Shown: one piece after another, positions 14,236 to 22,911 of the stretch
Numbering within the stretch: the stretch's first letter is position 1
Layout of the letters: the number at the start of each line of letters is the position of its first letter
Assembly (NCBI GenBank): GCA_036005065.1
Contig: DASYQW010000193.1
Coordinates: forward strand, 1 to 44,759
Reading direction: 5' to 3'
Source of the DNA: Candidatus Methylomirabilota bacterium
GTDB taxonomy: Bacteria; Methylomirabilota; Methylomirabilia; Rokubacteriales; DASRDR01
DNA: 44,759 nucleotides
Made by a program: the position numbers and the translations under genes
The notes under the pieces: generated by a model
Told to the model about the DNA's origin: nothing
Seen by the model: only the letters and a program-made list of their open reading frames with translations
Database searches by the model: none

Positions 14236-16959
14236 TCACCCGCCGGCGGCCGCCGCGGGAAGGACCTCGACGGTTCCCAGCTCGATGCGATGGCCGGGAA
14301 GCGGCAGGATGCCAGCCCACCACCCCCGGAGCATGTGCCCGGAGCTCGGCTGCCGCACGCCGACCAGGATGCGGTGCCGTCCCGGCCGCGCGTCGTCGGG
14401 CACCACCAGCCGCCAGCGTCCAACGAGGTGCTGAGGGCCGGTGCCGAGTCCCGGGATCCAGCCGGGAAGCGCCCGCTCGCCCCCGAAGGCGCCGTGCGGA
14501 CCCCGGACCTGCACGGAGGTCACGAGCGGCGCGCCGTCGGGCGAGAGCCGCCACCCACAGGCGAGCTCCAGCGTCTGACGCGGACGGACGCGGTCGGGCG
14601 GCGGATCGCACCCGGTCAGCTCGAGCCGGTGGCCGAATGCCGTGTGGACCCGCCCCCGCGGGTACGCGATCGCGTCCGCGTCGGCCTCCAGGCGGCGGGC
14701 TCGTTCCGTCTCGCCCAGCCGGGCGGCCATGATCGCCATCGCGCGGGCCAGCTCCGCGTGACTGACGTCGGGGGGGAGCGTTCGGATGAGCGCGTCGTAG
14801 GCCGCTCGGGCCTCGTCCGCGAGCCCCAGCCCGAGGAAGCGGGCAGCCCGCGCCGCCGGCGACGCCCGATCGAGGCCGAGGTCGGCGGCGAGCCGGAGGA
14901 ATCCGATGTAGCCCTCTGGATCGTCGGGCTGGGCCTCCATGGCCACGCGATAGCGGAGGAGGGCGGCTTCACGCGCGCCGGCCGCCTCGAGGCGGCGGGC
15001 CATCTCGAGAGGCGACGGGGTCCCGGCGACCCGCCTCGGGTCACTGGCCGGCGCGAGCACGAACAGCTCGGTCACCGGCCAGCCCGGGGTGTCGCCGGCG
15101 CTCGTCAGCCGGAGATGCCGGGTCTCGATCGGCGCGAACCGGACCGTGAGCGCGGGGCCCGGCGCGGTCCGCGGCGCGCCGTTCCGCCACGTGACCGTGA
15201 AGCCGTGGGTGTCGAGCCGTGCGAAGGGAGGCCCGTCTCCGGCGGCGACCTCGAGGAACCCCGGGATACGCGTCGGGTCGTCTGTCAGGATCGTCACCCC
15301 GGCGACGCGCCGGGGCTGCCCGAGGTCGACCTCGACCCAGGCCGAGCGGGCCGGCCCCGGCGCGCTCGACCAGCCGGACGTGAGACGCCCGTCGACGAGG
15401 GCCCCGGGCTCGCCGGTTCCCGGGCTCGTCGTCACTCGCCACCCGGCACGCGGCACGGGCACCGCCTTCGCCGGCGGGACGAAATCCGACAGGACGAAGT
15501 AGGGTCCGAGCTGGACGCGCTGGGCCCGGATGCCGGAGGCCCGCAGCCAGTTCTCGAAGAGGGCGAGGTCACCGCGCCGGACGATGTACGCCGGCCGCGG
15601 AGACGCGTCCACGGCCCGCGTATACGGCGGGTACCGGTCGTTCACCGGGTCGGCCACGATGACCGCCTCAGCGGCGTCGAAGGTCAGCCGCGGCGCCAGC
15701 CAGTACTCGTAGGCGTACGCGTGGCGGAGCCCCTGGCTCTGGAGGAAGGCGAAGAGAGCCATGTCCTCCCCACGCCGTGTCCAGTACGTCTGCCAGCTCG
15801 ACGGCCAGAGCACGGTGAGGTCCCCGAAGTAGCCGACCCCGACCGCGGCGACATACGCAGCGGCACCGGCGATCGCGGCGATGCGCGAGCGACGCCACAC
15901 GAGCTGGCTCGCGCGGGCCAAGATGAGGGCCAGGATGGGCATGAGGGGCAGGAGATAGCGGGGGACCCAGGTGAAGCGGCCCACCCAGACGACCCCGACG
16001 GCGGTCGCGGCGGCGACCAGCAGCATGGCCTCGCCGGCCAGCGCGGGGTCCCGGCGGAGCCGCTGGATCCCGCGCCCGACCCGGACCGCAAGCAGCCCGA
16101 GCGCGGCGACGACGATGGCCGGGGCCGTGAAGGCGAGCGGCCCCGGGAGGTAGGGCGGCGTCCGGACCCACTCCCTGACGCCCAGCAGGACCGGGAGGCG
16201 GTTGGAGAAGATCGAGTCCAGCGCCTCCATCAACGACTCGTCGCGCTGGAACCGCAGCCCGGTGGCGAAGCTCCCCCAGCCGTGGCTCGCGTTATGGATC
16301 CAGAACGGGGCGCTCCCGAGAAAGAAGGCCCCCAATCCGAGCCAGGCCCCACGCCGGAGCACGAAGCCGGGATCCACCAGCAGCAGAGCGAATGCGGCGG
16401 GCACCACGGCGTCCACGATCTGGAAGCCGAAGTAGAGGCCGACGCCCCCGGCCAGGCCCATCGCCACCAGCGTGCGGCTCTTGGCGGCCTCGCTCAGCGG
16501 TCGGGCGAGCCACAGCGCGGCGCCGAGGAGGAGCACCTGGCCGACGAGCAGGTGCTCGATGTAGTAGGCCCGGGCCAGGACGTAGTGGGAGGCCACGTAC
16601 GGCGAGACGATGGTGACGAAGAGGATGGCGAGGAGACCCGCCCCGTGGCCGAAGAGGACGGCGCCCGTCCGGTACACGGCGAGGGCCAGACCCACGGCGG
16701 CGAGCGAGGGGACCAGGTTGAGGGTCCACCGCGAGACCCCGAGCAGGAAGAAGGAGACCGCCGCGCCGTACGATTCGGGGATGCCGGCGTGCTCCTGACT
16801 CCAGAAGAAGACCGGGAACTCGCCGCGGAGGATGTGGAGTCCCATCAGGCCGGTGACCGCCTGGTCCGAGTCGAGCCGCGGGGCGGCGAGCTGGAGGCCG
16901 ACCAGGAGGACGAAGAGCCCGACCAGGGCCCAGAAGCGCCAGTCGCGCGTCGCCGTCAC
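14236..16959 (-). CDS. GT-C (PMT/ArnT-like) membrane glycosyltransferase with F5/8C, TPR and beta-sandwich domains
   Basis: The protein has 907 residues. It opens with a membrane helix and the first periplasmic loop LAAPRLDSDQAVTGL, where the acidic residues (D-S-D) sit in the place of the conserved GT-C/PMT catalytic aspartate. HILRGEFPVFFWSQEHAG follows, and about ten more membrane segments run to residue ~425. Residues ~505-640 form an F5/8 type C-like domain (LVDGRLTSGWSS, WVEVDLGQPRRVAGVTI, ETRHLRLTS). A helical TPR-like stretch (~645-765) and a terminal beta-sandwich follow. The same order is found in the truncated protein at 2-2539. It likely transfers a sugar from a polyprenyl-phosphate donor in the periplasm; the GT2 gene just upstream (17121-17822) is the type that makes such donors. 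Substrates are unknown. Confidence 0.82.
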   Translation of the reverse strand: MTATRDWRFWALVGLFVLLVGLQLAAPRLDSDQAVTGLMGLHILRGEFPVFFWSQEHAGIPESYGAAVSFFLLGVSRWTLNLVPSLAAVGLALAVYRTGAVLFGHGAGLLAILFVTIVSPYVASHYVLARAYYIEHLLVGQVLLLGAALWLARPLSEAAKSRTLVAMGLAGGVGLYFGFQIVDAVVPAAFALLLVDPGFVLRRGAWLGLGAFFLGSAPFWIHNASHGWGSFATGLRFQRDESLMEALDSIFSNRLPVLLGVREWVRTPPYLPGPLAFTAPAIVVAALGLLAVRVGRGIQRLRRDPALAGEAMLLVAAATAVGVVWVGRFTWVPRYLLPLMPILALILARASQLVWRRSRIAAIAGAAAYVAAVGVGYFGDLTVLWPSSWQTYWTRRGEDMALFAFLQSQGLRHAYAYEYWLAPRLTFDAAEAVIVADPVNDRYPPYTRAVDASPRPAYIVRRGDLALFENWLRASGIRAQRVQLGPYFVLSDFVPPAKAVPVPRAGWRVTTSPGTGEPGALVDGRLTSGWSSAPGPARSAWVEVDLGQPRRVAGVTILTDDPTRIPGFLEVAAGDGPPFARLDTHGFTVTWRNGAPRTAPGPALTVRFAPIETRHLRLTSAGDTPGWPVTELFVLAPASDPRRVAGTPSPLEMARRLEAAGAREAALLRYRVAMEAQPDDPEGYIGFLRLAADLGLDRASPAARAARFLGLGLADEARAAYDALIRTLPPDVSHAELARAMAIMAARLGETERARRLEADADAIAYPRGRVHTAFGHRLELTGCDPPPDRVRPRQTLELACGWRLSPDGAPLVTSVQVRGPHGAFGGERALPGWIPGLGTGPQHLVGRWRLVVPDDARPGRHRILVGVRQPSSGHMLRGWWAGILPLPGHRIELGTVEVLPAAAAGG

Positions 16960-16969
16960 CTAAGTCACG

Positions 16970-17089
16970 TCGGGGGGGTCTCGGAAGACCCCCCCGATGC
17001 CCCCCCGTCGTGGCGGCGGCGAAGCCGCCGCTCGGAGCACTCGTCGATCCACCACGCGCTCGGCGGTCGGCGCCAGATTATTCCGACAC
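16970..17089 (-). repeat. Type-B double-hairpin intergenic repeat (copy B2)
   Basis: Read on the minus strand, it runs from TGTCGGA (17083-17089) through GGTGGATCGACGAGTGCTCC to the small stem GCGGCGGC-TTC-GCCGCCGC (17013-17031), then CACGACGGG and the large stem TCGGGGGGGTCT/AGACCCCCCCGA (16970-16997). It aligns almost end to end with the copy at 35466-35582 on the opposite strand. The large stem ends 11 bases before the start of the downstream gene, so it could affect that gene's translation as well as termination of the GT2 upstream. Confidence 0.75.
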
Positions 17090-17120
17090 GCCCCCAAGCG
17101 GGTCGAGTGTCGGCACGACA

Positions 17121-17822
17121 CTACCGGCCGGTGAGGCGGAGGCGCAGCACCGACGCCAGGTAGGTCCAGAAGTAGGCGAAGAAACGGGTCTTCGACTCCC
17201 CGCCCTTCCGGAAGCGGTAGACGGTCGGGATCTCGAGGACGCGGCCCCCGCGGCGCACGACCTGGTAGAGGAGCCGGATGGCGTAGTCCCCGTAGCCGTA
17301 GAAGACCGCGTCGAGGTCGAGGCTGGCGAGTGACGCCCGGCGGAACGCGAGGTACCCCGACAGGTTGTCGTGGATGCGAAGGCCCAGGACGACGCGGATC
17401 AGGATGTTGAAGGCATACGAGGCCCAGTACCGGAAGGCCGAGGTGAGCATGCCGCCGCCCAGGACATAGCGGGAGCCGACCACCACGTCGAAGTCCTCGG
17501 CGCAGCGGATCATCAGGGGCAGAAGCGCGGGATCGTGGTTTCCGTCCGAATCCATGACCGCGACCGTGCTCCCGCGGGCCTGCTCGATGCCACGGCGGAT
17601 GGCGCTGGCCAGCCCGCGCTCTCCCCGGCGGACGTGAACGCGAACCGCCGGCTCGGCGCGTAACACCTCGGTGAGGTGCGCCGCCGTGCCGTCCGGCGAG
17701 TCGTCGTCGACCACCAGGACCTCCACGTCGAGCCGCGCCTGCCGGGCGATCGCCAGGATCTCTGTCACCAGCTCGGCGATGCCGTCGCGCTCGTTGTAGG
17801 TGGGCAGGATTACCGAGACCAC
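17121..17822 (-). CDS. GT2 polyprenol-phosphate sugar synthase (DPM1-like)
   Basis: The 233-residue GT-A enzyme starts at a GTG (VSVILPTYNERDG). It has the nucleotide-binding acidic cluster D39-D41 (VVDDDSPDGT) and a DxD-type metal motif D91-S-D93 (MDSDGNHDP). GYGDYAIRLLYQ and RFRKGGESK are typical of dolichol/polyprenol monophosphomannose synthase relatives. These enzymes make polyprenyl-phosphate sugars at the cytoplasmic face for use by GT-C transferases, consistent with the adjacent GT-C gene. Only one or two hydrophobic stretches are present (around YWASYAFNILIRVVLGL and the C-terminus). It lies 10 bp after the aminotransferase gene in one apparent operon. Confidence 0.87.
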   Translation of the reverse strand: MVSVILPTYNERDGIAELVTEILAIARQARLDVEVLVVDDDSPDGTAAHLTEVLRAEPAVRVHVRRGERGLASAIRRGIEQARGSTVAVMDSDGNHDPALLPLMIRCAEDFDVVVGSRYVLGGGMLTSAFRYWASYAFNILIRVVLGLRIHDNLSGYLAFRRASLASLDLDAVFYGYGDYAIRLLYQVVRRGGRVLEIPTVYRFRKGGESKTRFFAYFWTYLASVLRLRLTGR

Positions 17823-17832
17823 AGGGCGTCCG

Positions 17833-18924
17833 TCATCGCGGGAGCTCGCGCAGCGCCTGGCACACCCGGCCGATCTGCTCCGCGGTGAGGCCGGTGCCCG
17901 ACGGCAGGTTGATCCCCGTCTGCGCGAGCCGCGACGCGACCGGAAACGGCGCCGTGTTCCGGTAGGGCGGCAGCTCGTGGATCGGCACGAAGAAGGGCCG
18001 GGAGTCCACCCCGCGGGCCCGGAGCCCCTCGCGCACGGCGTCCCGATCGAGGCTGGGGGTCGGCTCCACCAGGACCGAGTACATCCAGTAGACGTTCTCG
18101 GCCCACGGCTCGGCCGGAGGCGGCGTGAGCCCGGGGAGGTCGGCCAGCCCCGTCTGGTAGGCGGCGGCGATGCTCTTCCGGCGGTCGAGGATCGCCTCGG
18201 CCTGCTCGAGCTGAGCGCAGCCGATGGCCGCCTGGATGTTGGTCATCCGGTAGTTGAAGCCGATCTCCGGGTGGTAGTACCGGCGCTTTCTATCCATCGC
18301 GTGATCCCGCAGAAAGGCCGCGCGCTCGGCGAGCGCCGGGTCATTGGTCACCAGCATGCCGCCTTCGCCGGTGGTGATGATCTTGTTGCCGTAGAAGGAG
18401 AACGCGCCGACGTCCCCGAGCGCCCCTACCCGCCGGCCCTTGTAGCGGGCGCCGTGCGCTTCGGCCGCGTCTTCCACGACCCTGAGGCCGTGGGCGCGGG
18501 CCAGCTCGAGGAGGGGATCCAGGTCGACCGGGTGGCCATAGAGGTGAACCGGGATGACGGCGCGGGTGCGGGCCGTGACCTTGCGCCGCGCATCGGCCGG
18601 ATCCATGGTCCACGTTCGGGGGTCCGCGTCGACCAGGACCGGGGTCGCCCCGGTATAGCGGACGACGTTGGCGGTCGCCACGAACGTCAGGTCCGGCACC
18701 AGCACCTCGTCGCCCGGACCGATCCCGACGGTCACCAGGGCCAGGTGGAGCGCCGTCGTTCCATTGGAGGTCGACACCCCGTGTCGGGCCTCGCAAAAGC
18801 GCGCGAACTCGCGCTCGAAGCGCCCGACGTATTCCCCGAGCGAGGAGATCCAGCCCGAATCGACGCAGTCCAGCACGTAGCGGCGGACGTTTCCGGCCAG
18901 CCAGGGTGCGAAGACCGGGATCAC
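17833..18924 (-). CDS. DegT/DnrJ/EryC1/StrS aminotransferase (perosamine-synthetase type), copy 1
   Basis: The start is a GTG at 18924 overlapping the previous stop (GTGA), giving 363 residues. This PLP-dependent sugar aminotransferase has the conserved block SNGTTALHLAL, the cofactor aspartate in VVEDAAEAHGA and the Schiff-base lysine K181 in FSFYGNKIITTGEGG. The NKI-TTGEGG signature is that of GDP-perosamine synthetase-like enzymes, which aminate C4 of GDP-4-keto-6-deoxymannose using glutamate. The expected substrate could come from the Gmd-like enzyme at 31066-32019. It is a paralogue of the next gene upstream. Whether it uses that GDP sugar or another 4-keto sugar cannot be decided from sequence alone. 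Confidence 0.87.
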   Translation of the reverse strand: MIPVFAPWLAGNVRRYVLDCVDSGWISSLGEYVGRFEREFARFCEARHGVSTSNGTTALHLALVTVGIGPGDEVLVPDLTFVATANVVRYTGATPVLVDADPRTWTMDPADARRKVTARTRAVIPVHLYGHPVDLDPLLELARAHGLRVVEDAAEAHGARYKGRRVGALGDVGAFSFYGNKIITTGEGGMLVTNDPALAERAAFLRDHAMDRKRRYYHPEIGFNYRMTNIQAAIGCAQLEQAEAILDRRKSIAAAYQTGLADLPGLTPPPAEPWAENVYWMYSVLVEPTPSLDRDAVREGLRARGVDSRPFFVPIHELPPYRNTAPFPVASRLAQTGINLPSGTGLTAEQIGRVCQALRELPR

Positions 18925-20159
18925 AGGGCTTCCTCGCGCGCCTCGCGCACCATGTCGCAGACGTAGGCGATCTCGGCCTCGGTCAGGGTGGCGCCGGACG
19001 GCAGATAGAGTCCGCGCTGGCATAGCTCCTCGGCTACCGGGTACCGCTGCCCTTTGTACAGCTCGTAGTAGATCGGCTGGAAGTGGATCGGGATGAAGAA
19101 GGTCCGGGTCTCGATGCCCCGTCGGGCCAGCCGGCTGCGCAGCGCGTCCCGGGAGATCCCGAACTGGTCCTGCACGACGACACCGTACATCCAGTAGACG
19201 TTCCGGGCCCAGGGCCGCTCGACGGGCAGGGTCAGCCCCGGGATCCGAGACAGCCGCGCCGTGTACCGGGCGGCGTTCGCCCGGCGGATCGCGACGAACT
19301 CCTCGAGCCGCTCGGTCTGGGCCAGGCCGACGGCGGCCTGGAGGTTGGTCATCCGGTAATTGAAGCCGAGGTACTTGTGCCAGAAGTGGCGCTCGTCCGA
19401 GAAGGCGTGGTCGCGGAGGCGGCGAGCCAGCCGGGCCAGCTCGGTGTCGTTCGTCGTGACCATCCCGCCCTCTCCGGTGGTGATGATCTTGTTGGCATAG
19501 AACGAGAACGACGCGGCGCGTCCCAGGCTGCCCACCGGCCGGTCCTTGTAGCGGGCGCCGTGGGCCTCGGCTGCGTCCTCCAGGACCCACAGGCCACGGC
19601 GCTCGGCGACATCCAGGATGGCGTTCATGTCGGCCGGGTGTCCATAGGTGTGGATGAGCAGGATCCCACGGGTCCGCGGGGTGATCTTGTCGGCCAGCTG
19701 GCCCACGTCGAGGTTCCAGGTCTCCCGCTCGGCGTCGACCAGGAGTGCGGTGGCCCCGGTGTAGCGCACCGCGTTGGCAGTGGCGATCATCGTGAAGGTG
19801 GGAATGATCACCTCGTCGGCGGGACCCACGCCGAGCGCCGCCAGGGCCAGGTGGAGCGCGGTGGTCCCGTTGGAGCACGCCACGCCGTAGCGGCAGCCGG
19901 CGGCGGTGGCGAAGGCCTCCTCGAAGTCGCGGACGAAGCGCCCGGCCGACGAGATCCAGTTGGACTGGATGCACTGGGTGACGTACCGCAGCTCGTTGCC
20001 GTCCAGCTTCGGGTCCGAGACCGGGATGATCCGGCGCGTCAGCGCCTCCTCGACGACCGGGATCCGCGGGATGCGGACCTCGAGATGCGGCTCGGGGCCC
20101 GGGATGATCTTGCCGAGCTCCGCCATCACCGAATCGGGCAGCCGGGTCTCCTCGATCAT
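18921..20159 (-). CDS. DegT/DnrJ/EryC1/StrS aminotransferase (perosamine-synthetase type), copy 2
   Basis: The 412-residue protein carries a ~45-residue N-terminal extension absent from its neighbour (IEETRLPDSVMAELGKI). The aminotransferase fold follows, with SNGTTALHLALAALG, VLEDAAEAHGA and the PLP lysine K224 in SFYANKIITTGEGG. It is closely similar to copy 1 across the fold, so the pair looks like a tandem duplication that has diverged, perhaps to use two different keto sugars. The extension could be a partner- or acceptor-binding segment. The stop overlaps the start of copy 1. Confidence 0.87.
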   Translation of the reverse strand: MIEETRLPDSVMAELGKIIPGPEPHLEVRIPRIPVVEEALTRRIIPVSDPKLDGNELRYVTQCIQSNWISSAGRFVRDFEEAFATAAGCRYGVACSNGTTALHLALAALGVGPADEVIIPTFTMIATANAVRYTGATALLVDAERETWNLDVGQLADKITPRTRGILLIHTYGHPADMNAILDVAERRGLWVLEDAAEAHGARYKDRPVGSLGRAASFSFYANKIITTGEGGMVTTNDTELARLARRLRDHAFSDERHFWHKYLGFNYRMTNLQAAVGLAQTERLEEFVAIRRANAARYTARLSRIPGLTLPVERPWARNVYWMYGVVVQDQFGISRDALRSRLARRGIETRTFFIPIHFQPIYYELYKGQRYPVAEELCQRGLYLPSGATLTEAEIAYVCDMVREAREEAL

Positions 20160-20172
20160 GGTGCGCCCCTCC

Positions 20173-20910
20173 TCACGAGGCTCGGTCCTTCAGGAGCTTG
20201 CCGGACCAGCTCTCCCAGCGTAGCTGGAGGATGGTGCCGACGTATCGCAGGCCGAGGGCCGCGAAGCGCCCGAGATCCGGGCTGGTCTTGCTCTCCCCGG
20301 CCCGCCGCTCGACGCAGCGGTAGGGCACCTCGACGACCCGGAGTCCCGCCCGGCAGGCCCGGTAGAGGAAGTCGATGCAGTAGTCACCGTACACGTAATG
20401 AGTCCGAAGTGGTACCCGCTCGAGCGCCCCCCGGCGCGCCGCGACGAAGCCCGAGGTCCAGTCGCGCACCGGACCTCCCAGGCAGAGGGTGCCGACGAGG
20501 TTGATCGCCCGGGAGGCGAGGATCCGCAGGCGCGAGTCCCGGGCGTCCGCCCCCTGCCGGGCGTACCGCGAGGCTACCGCGACGTCGGCCCGGGCCGCCG
20601 CGTCGACGAGCTGCGGGATGACCTCGGCCGGCATCGAGCCGTCGGCGTCGAGCCAGACGACGATCTCGCCCCGGGTGGCCGCGATCCCCTCGGCGAGCGC
20701 GGAGGGAAGGCCCCGGCGGCCGATCCGGCGGAGGATCCGGGCCCGGCCGTCGCCGGCGAAAGCCTGGCCCACCACCTCCCACGTGCGATCGGGTGAGTCG
20801 TCGTCCACCACCAGGACCTCGACGCTCGGCACGGCGTCCAGAATCTCGCGGACCACCCCGACGATCACCGCGCGCTCGTTGTAGGTGGGGAGGATCACCG
20901 CGGTCGTCAC
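20173..20910 (-). CDS. GT2 glycosyltransferase, DPM1-like
   Basis: The start is a GTG at 20910 overlapping the stop of the methyltransferase gene (GTGA), giving 245 residues. The GT-A core shows VILPTYNER, D36-D38 (VVDDDSPDRT) and D88-A-D90 (WLDADGSMP), then RDWTSGFVAARR, THYVYGDYCIDFLYR and RRAGESK, all as in polyprenol-phosphate mannose/glucose synthases. It probably makes a polyprenyl-phosphate sugar for a GT-C enzyme, or it extends the lipid-linked glycan. It is a distant relative of the GT2 at 17121-17822, so two different lipid-linked sugars may be made here. Confidence 0.87.
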   Translation of the reverse strand: MTTAVILPTYNERAVIVGVVREILDAVPSVEVLVVDDDSPDRTWEVVGQAFAGDGRARILRRIGRRGLPSALAEGIAATRGEIVVWLDADGSMPAEVIPQLVDAAARADVAVASRYARQGADARDSRLRILASRAINLVGTLCLGGPVRDWTSGFVAARRGALERVPLRTHYVYGDYCIDFLYRACRAGLRVVEVPYRCVERRAGESKTSPDLGRFAALGLRYVGTILQLRWESWSGKLLKDRAS

Positions 20911-21656
20911 GTTCGCCCGCCCGCTCCCTTGCGAGCGACGCACAGGACCGAGCTGCCGAACGGCAGCGGGGTCAGGCGCAGGAGTGCCCGCTCGACGGCC
21001 TGGATCACCAGGAGGGCCCCGGTGAGGACGGCCGGCAGGGGAAAGACGTCCGAGCGCCCCTGCGGGCCACCCGGCTGGAGCCGGCGCAGCAGGCGAACCG
21101 CGGCGACGACCGGAAAGACGAGGCAATAGGTGTAGGACGCCAGGATGGGAGTGAACCCGGCGGCCCGCACCTGCTCGACGAGCTGGCGCCGGGTATACCG
21201 CCGGCGGCCGTGGACGGCATCGTCGTGCCGGGACCGCAGCCAGGCGAAGGCCGAGTCGGTGACGATCAGGAGGCCGCCCTGCCGGAGCACCCGGTGACAC
21301 TCGGCGAGGGCCCCCTGGTCGGACGCGACCCCCCGGTGGTAGAGGACGTCCAGGCAGAGGCAGGCGTCGAAGGTGCCGGCCCGGAACGGGAGCCCCGTGG
21401 CCGAGGCCTCGACGAGCCGGGCAAGGCCGCGCTTGCGCGAGAAGTCGAGCGCCAGCGACTCGGCGTCGACCCCGACCCAGGTGCCGCGATCGGTCAGGGT
21501 CTCGAGCATCCCGCCGGTCCCGCAGCCGAGGTCGAGCCCCCAGCCGTCCGCCCATCCGTAGCGGCCGAGGAGGCCGAGGACGAGGGCCCGCTTGGCGCGG
21601 AACCACCAGTGGTCCCGCTCGAAGGCGAAGCTCCGGGCGTATTCGTGAGGCTCCAT
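20907..21656 (-). CDS. Class I SAM-dependent methyltransferase
   Basis: The 249-residue protein has the SAM-binding motif I LDLGCGTGGML (residues 41-51), a motif II acidic residue in WVGVDAES, and FDACLCLDVLYHR as the post-motif strand. An N-terminal HWWFRAKRALVL pattern is common in methyltransferases of polysaccharide loci. Toward the C-terminus are two hydrophobic stretches (ILASYTYCLVFPVVAAV and VLTGALLVIQAVERALL) that may give membrane contact. The probable role is methylation of a glycan or lipid-linked intermediate. It is coupled by a 4-bp overlap to the GT2 gene. Confidence 0.82.
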   Translation of the reverse strand: MEPHEYARSFAFERDHWWFRAKRALVLGLLGRYGWADGWGLDLGCGTGGMLETLTDRGTWVGVDAESLALDFSRKRGLARLVEASATGLPFRAGTFDACLCLDVLYHRGVASDQGALAECHRVLRQGGLLIVTDSAFAWLRSRHDDAVHGRRRYTRRQLVEQVRAAGFTPILASYTYCLVFPVVAAVRLLRRLQPGGPQGRSDVFPLPAVLTGALLVIQAVERALLRLTPLPFGSSVLCVARKGAGGRT

Positions 21657-21707
21657 CAGTTGAGCCTGGGGGGGAGCGGCGGCGCGAGCGCCATGGGGTT
21701 GCGGCTC

Positions 21708-22886
21708 TCAGGCGAAGACCTGCGCCAGGAACTCGAGGTAGTGGCGGGTGATCGCTGGCCAGCGGTAGCGGGCGTCGACGTAGGCCCGGCCCCGCTCGCC
21801 CCAACCCTTTCGGAGCGCCTCGTCGGTCACGAGGGTGTCCACCCGCCCGGCGAAATCCGCGGGCGTCTCGTAGAGCAAGCCGCCGCCGGACCGCGCGAGG
21901 TGGCCGCGAAGGACGGCCGACCGCGCGGTGGCGAGGACCGGCGTCCCCTGGGCCCAGGCCTCGAGGAGGACGAAAGAGAAGCTCTCGTGGGGCGACGGCA
22001 TGACGAGCGCCATGGCGCCGGTGAGGGCGTCCCACTTCTCGGCGTCCGGTCGGAAGCCGAGCGGAAGGAGGGCGGGGTGCCGCGGAAGCCGCATGGCCGG
22101 CGTCCCCATCAGGACGAGGGTGAGCGGCTCGGCGCTGCGGGCCCGCCAGGCGAGGAAGGCGTCGATCAGCTCGCGGCAGCCCTTCTCGACGTCGACGCGC
22201 CCGACATACAGGAGATAGGGCCCGGCGAGCCCGGCCTGGCGACGGAAGCGGTCGGGCTGGGCGTCCGCCACCGGATCCACGCCGGCCCCGATCACGGCCG
22301 ACGGGATGTGGGCCGTGTGGAAGCGCCCCTCGACGAAGGCCCGCTCCTCCTCCACCTGGAAGACCAGCGCCCGCGGAAGCCGGAACAGGCTGCGGAAGAG
22401 GTCGAGGGCGATCGGGCGCTCGTCGTGGGCCGTGGGCACGAGGACGGCCTTGTGGGCCACCAGCGGCAGGCCGAGGAGGGTCGGGAGGTAGAGGTAGGTG
22501 AAGAAGAGGAAGCCGTCGTGGTCGTCGGCGTGCTCCCGGATCCACTCCACCAGCGACAGGGCGAGCGGTCCCTGGCGGCGCACCCACTCGGCCTCGTCGA
22601 AGAAGGTATGGGGATGCGCGTAGAGCCAATCGGCGTAACGCCCGAACGCGCGGACCCGCCGCGACCGGTCGACCGGGAAGCGGCGGACCCGGACGCCGTT
22701 CTCGGTCGTGAGGCCCGGACGGTAGGCGTTGCTCCAGGTGAGGTAGTCGCGGGCGCAGGTGCTCAGGACCTCGATGTCGTGGTACGGCGCCAGGGCCTCG
22801 GCGACGCGCCGGCATTCGTATTCGGCGCCGCCGTCGATCTCGGGGCCATAGCGCTGTACGACGAAGCCGAGCCGAAGCCGCTTCAC
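21708..22886 (-). CDS. GT4-family glycosyltransferase
   Basis: The 392-residue GT-B enzyme has the acceptor loop RYGPEIDGGAEYECR, a STCARDYLTWSNAYRPG block, YLLYVGRVDVEKGCREL and the donor motif SPHESFSFVLLEAW with the EX7E glutamates. The block GGAE...TCARD...GVRVRRF is shared with the GT4 proteins at 24000 and 25186, so these three are paralogues. It lies in the same operon and faces the cytoplasm. Donor unknown. Confidence 0.87.
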   Translation of the reverse strand: MKRLRLGFVVQRYGPEIDGGAEYECRRVAEALAPYHDIEVLSTCARDYLTWSNAYRPGLTTENGVRVRRFPVDRSRRVRAFGRYADWLYAHPHTFFDEAEWVRRQGPLALSLVEWIREHADDHDGFLFFTYLYLPTLLGLPLVAHKAVLVPTAHDERPIALDLFRSLFRLPRALVFQVEEERAFVEGRFHTAHIPSAVIGAGVDPVADAQPDRFRRQAGLAGPYLLYVGRVDVEKGCRELIDAFLAWRARSAEPLTLVLMGTPAMRLPRHPALLPLGFRPDAEKWDALTGAMALVMPSPHESFSFVLLEAWAQGTPVLATARSAVLRGHLARSGGGLLYETPADFAGRVDTLVTDEALRKGWGERGRAYVDARYRWPAITRHYLEFLAQVFA

Positions 22887-22911
22887 GCGCGTCGGGTCCG
22901 AGGGGTTCGTG

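Noticed and set aside
10973-14434. A 1153-codon plus-strand open frame across the GT4, radical SAM and RmlD genes
   Set aside because: It crosses three real minus-strand genes and their intergenic repeats, and its composition is that of an antisense shadow.
14290-17163. A 957-codon plus-strand open frame opposite the GT-C gene at 14236-16959
   Set aside because: It is rich in Arg/Glu/Gly/Pro with no domain and runs exactly antisense to a protein with clear motifs; a shadow of high-GC codon use.
17833-19974. Long minus-strand frame extending upstream of DegT copy 1
   Set aside because: It is the wrong frame of DegT copy 2; the GTGA overlap at 18924 gives a complete 363-residue enzyme.
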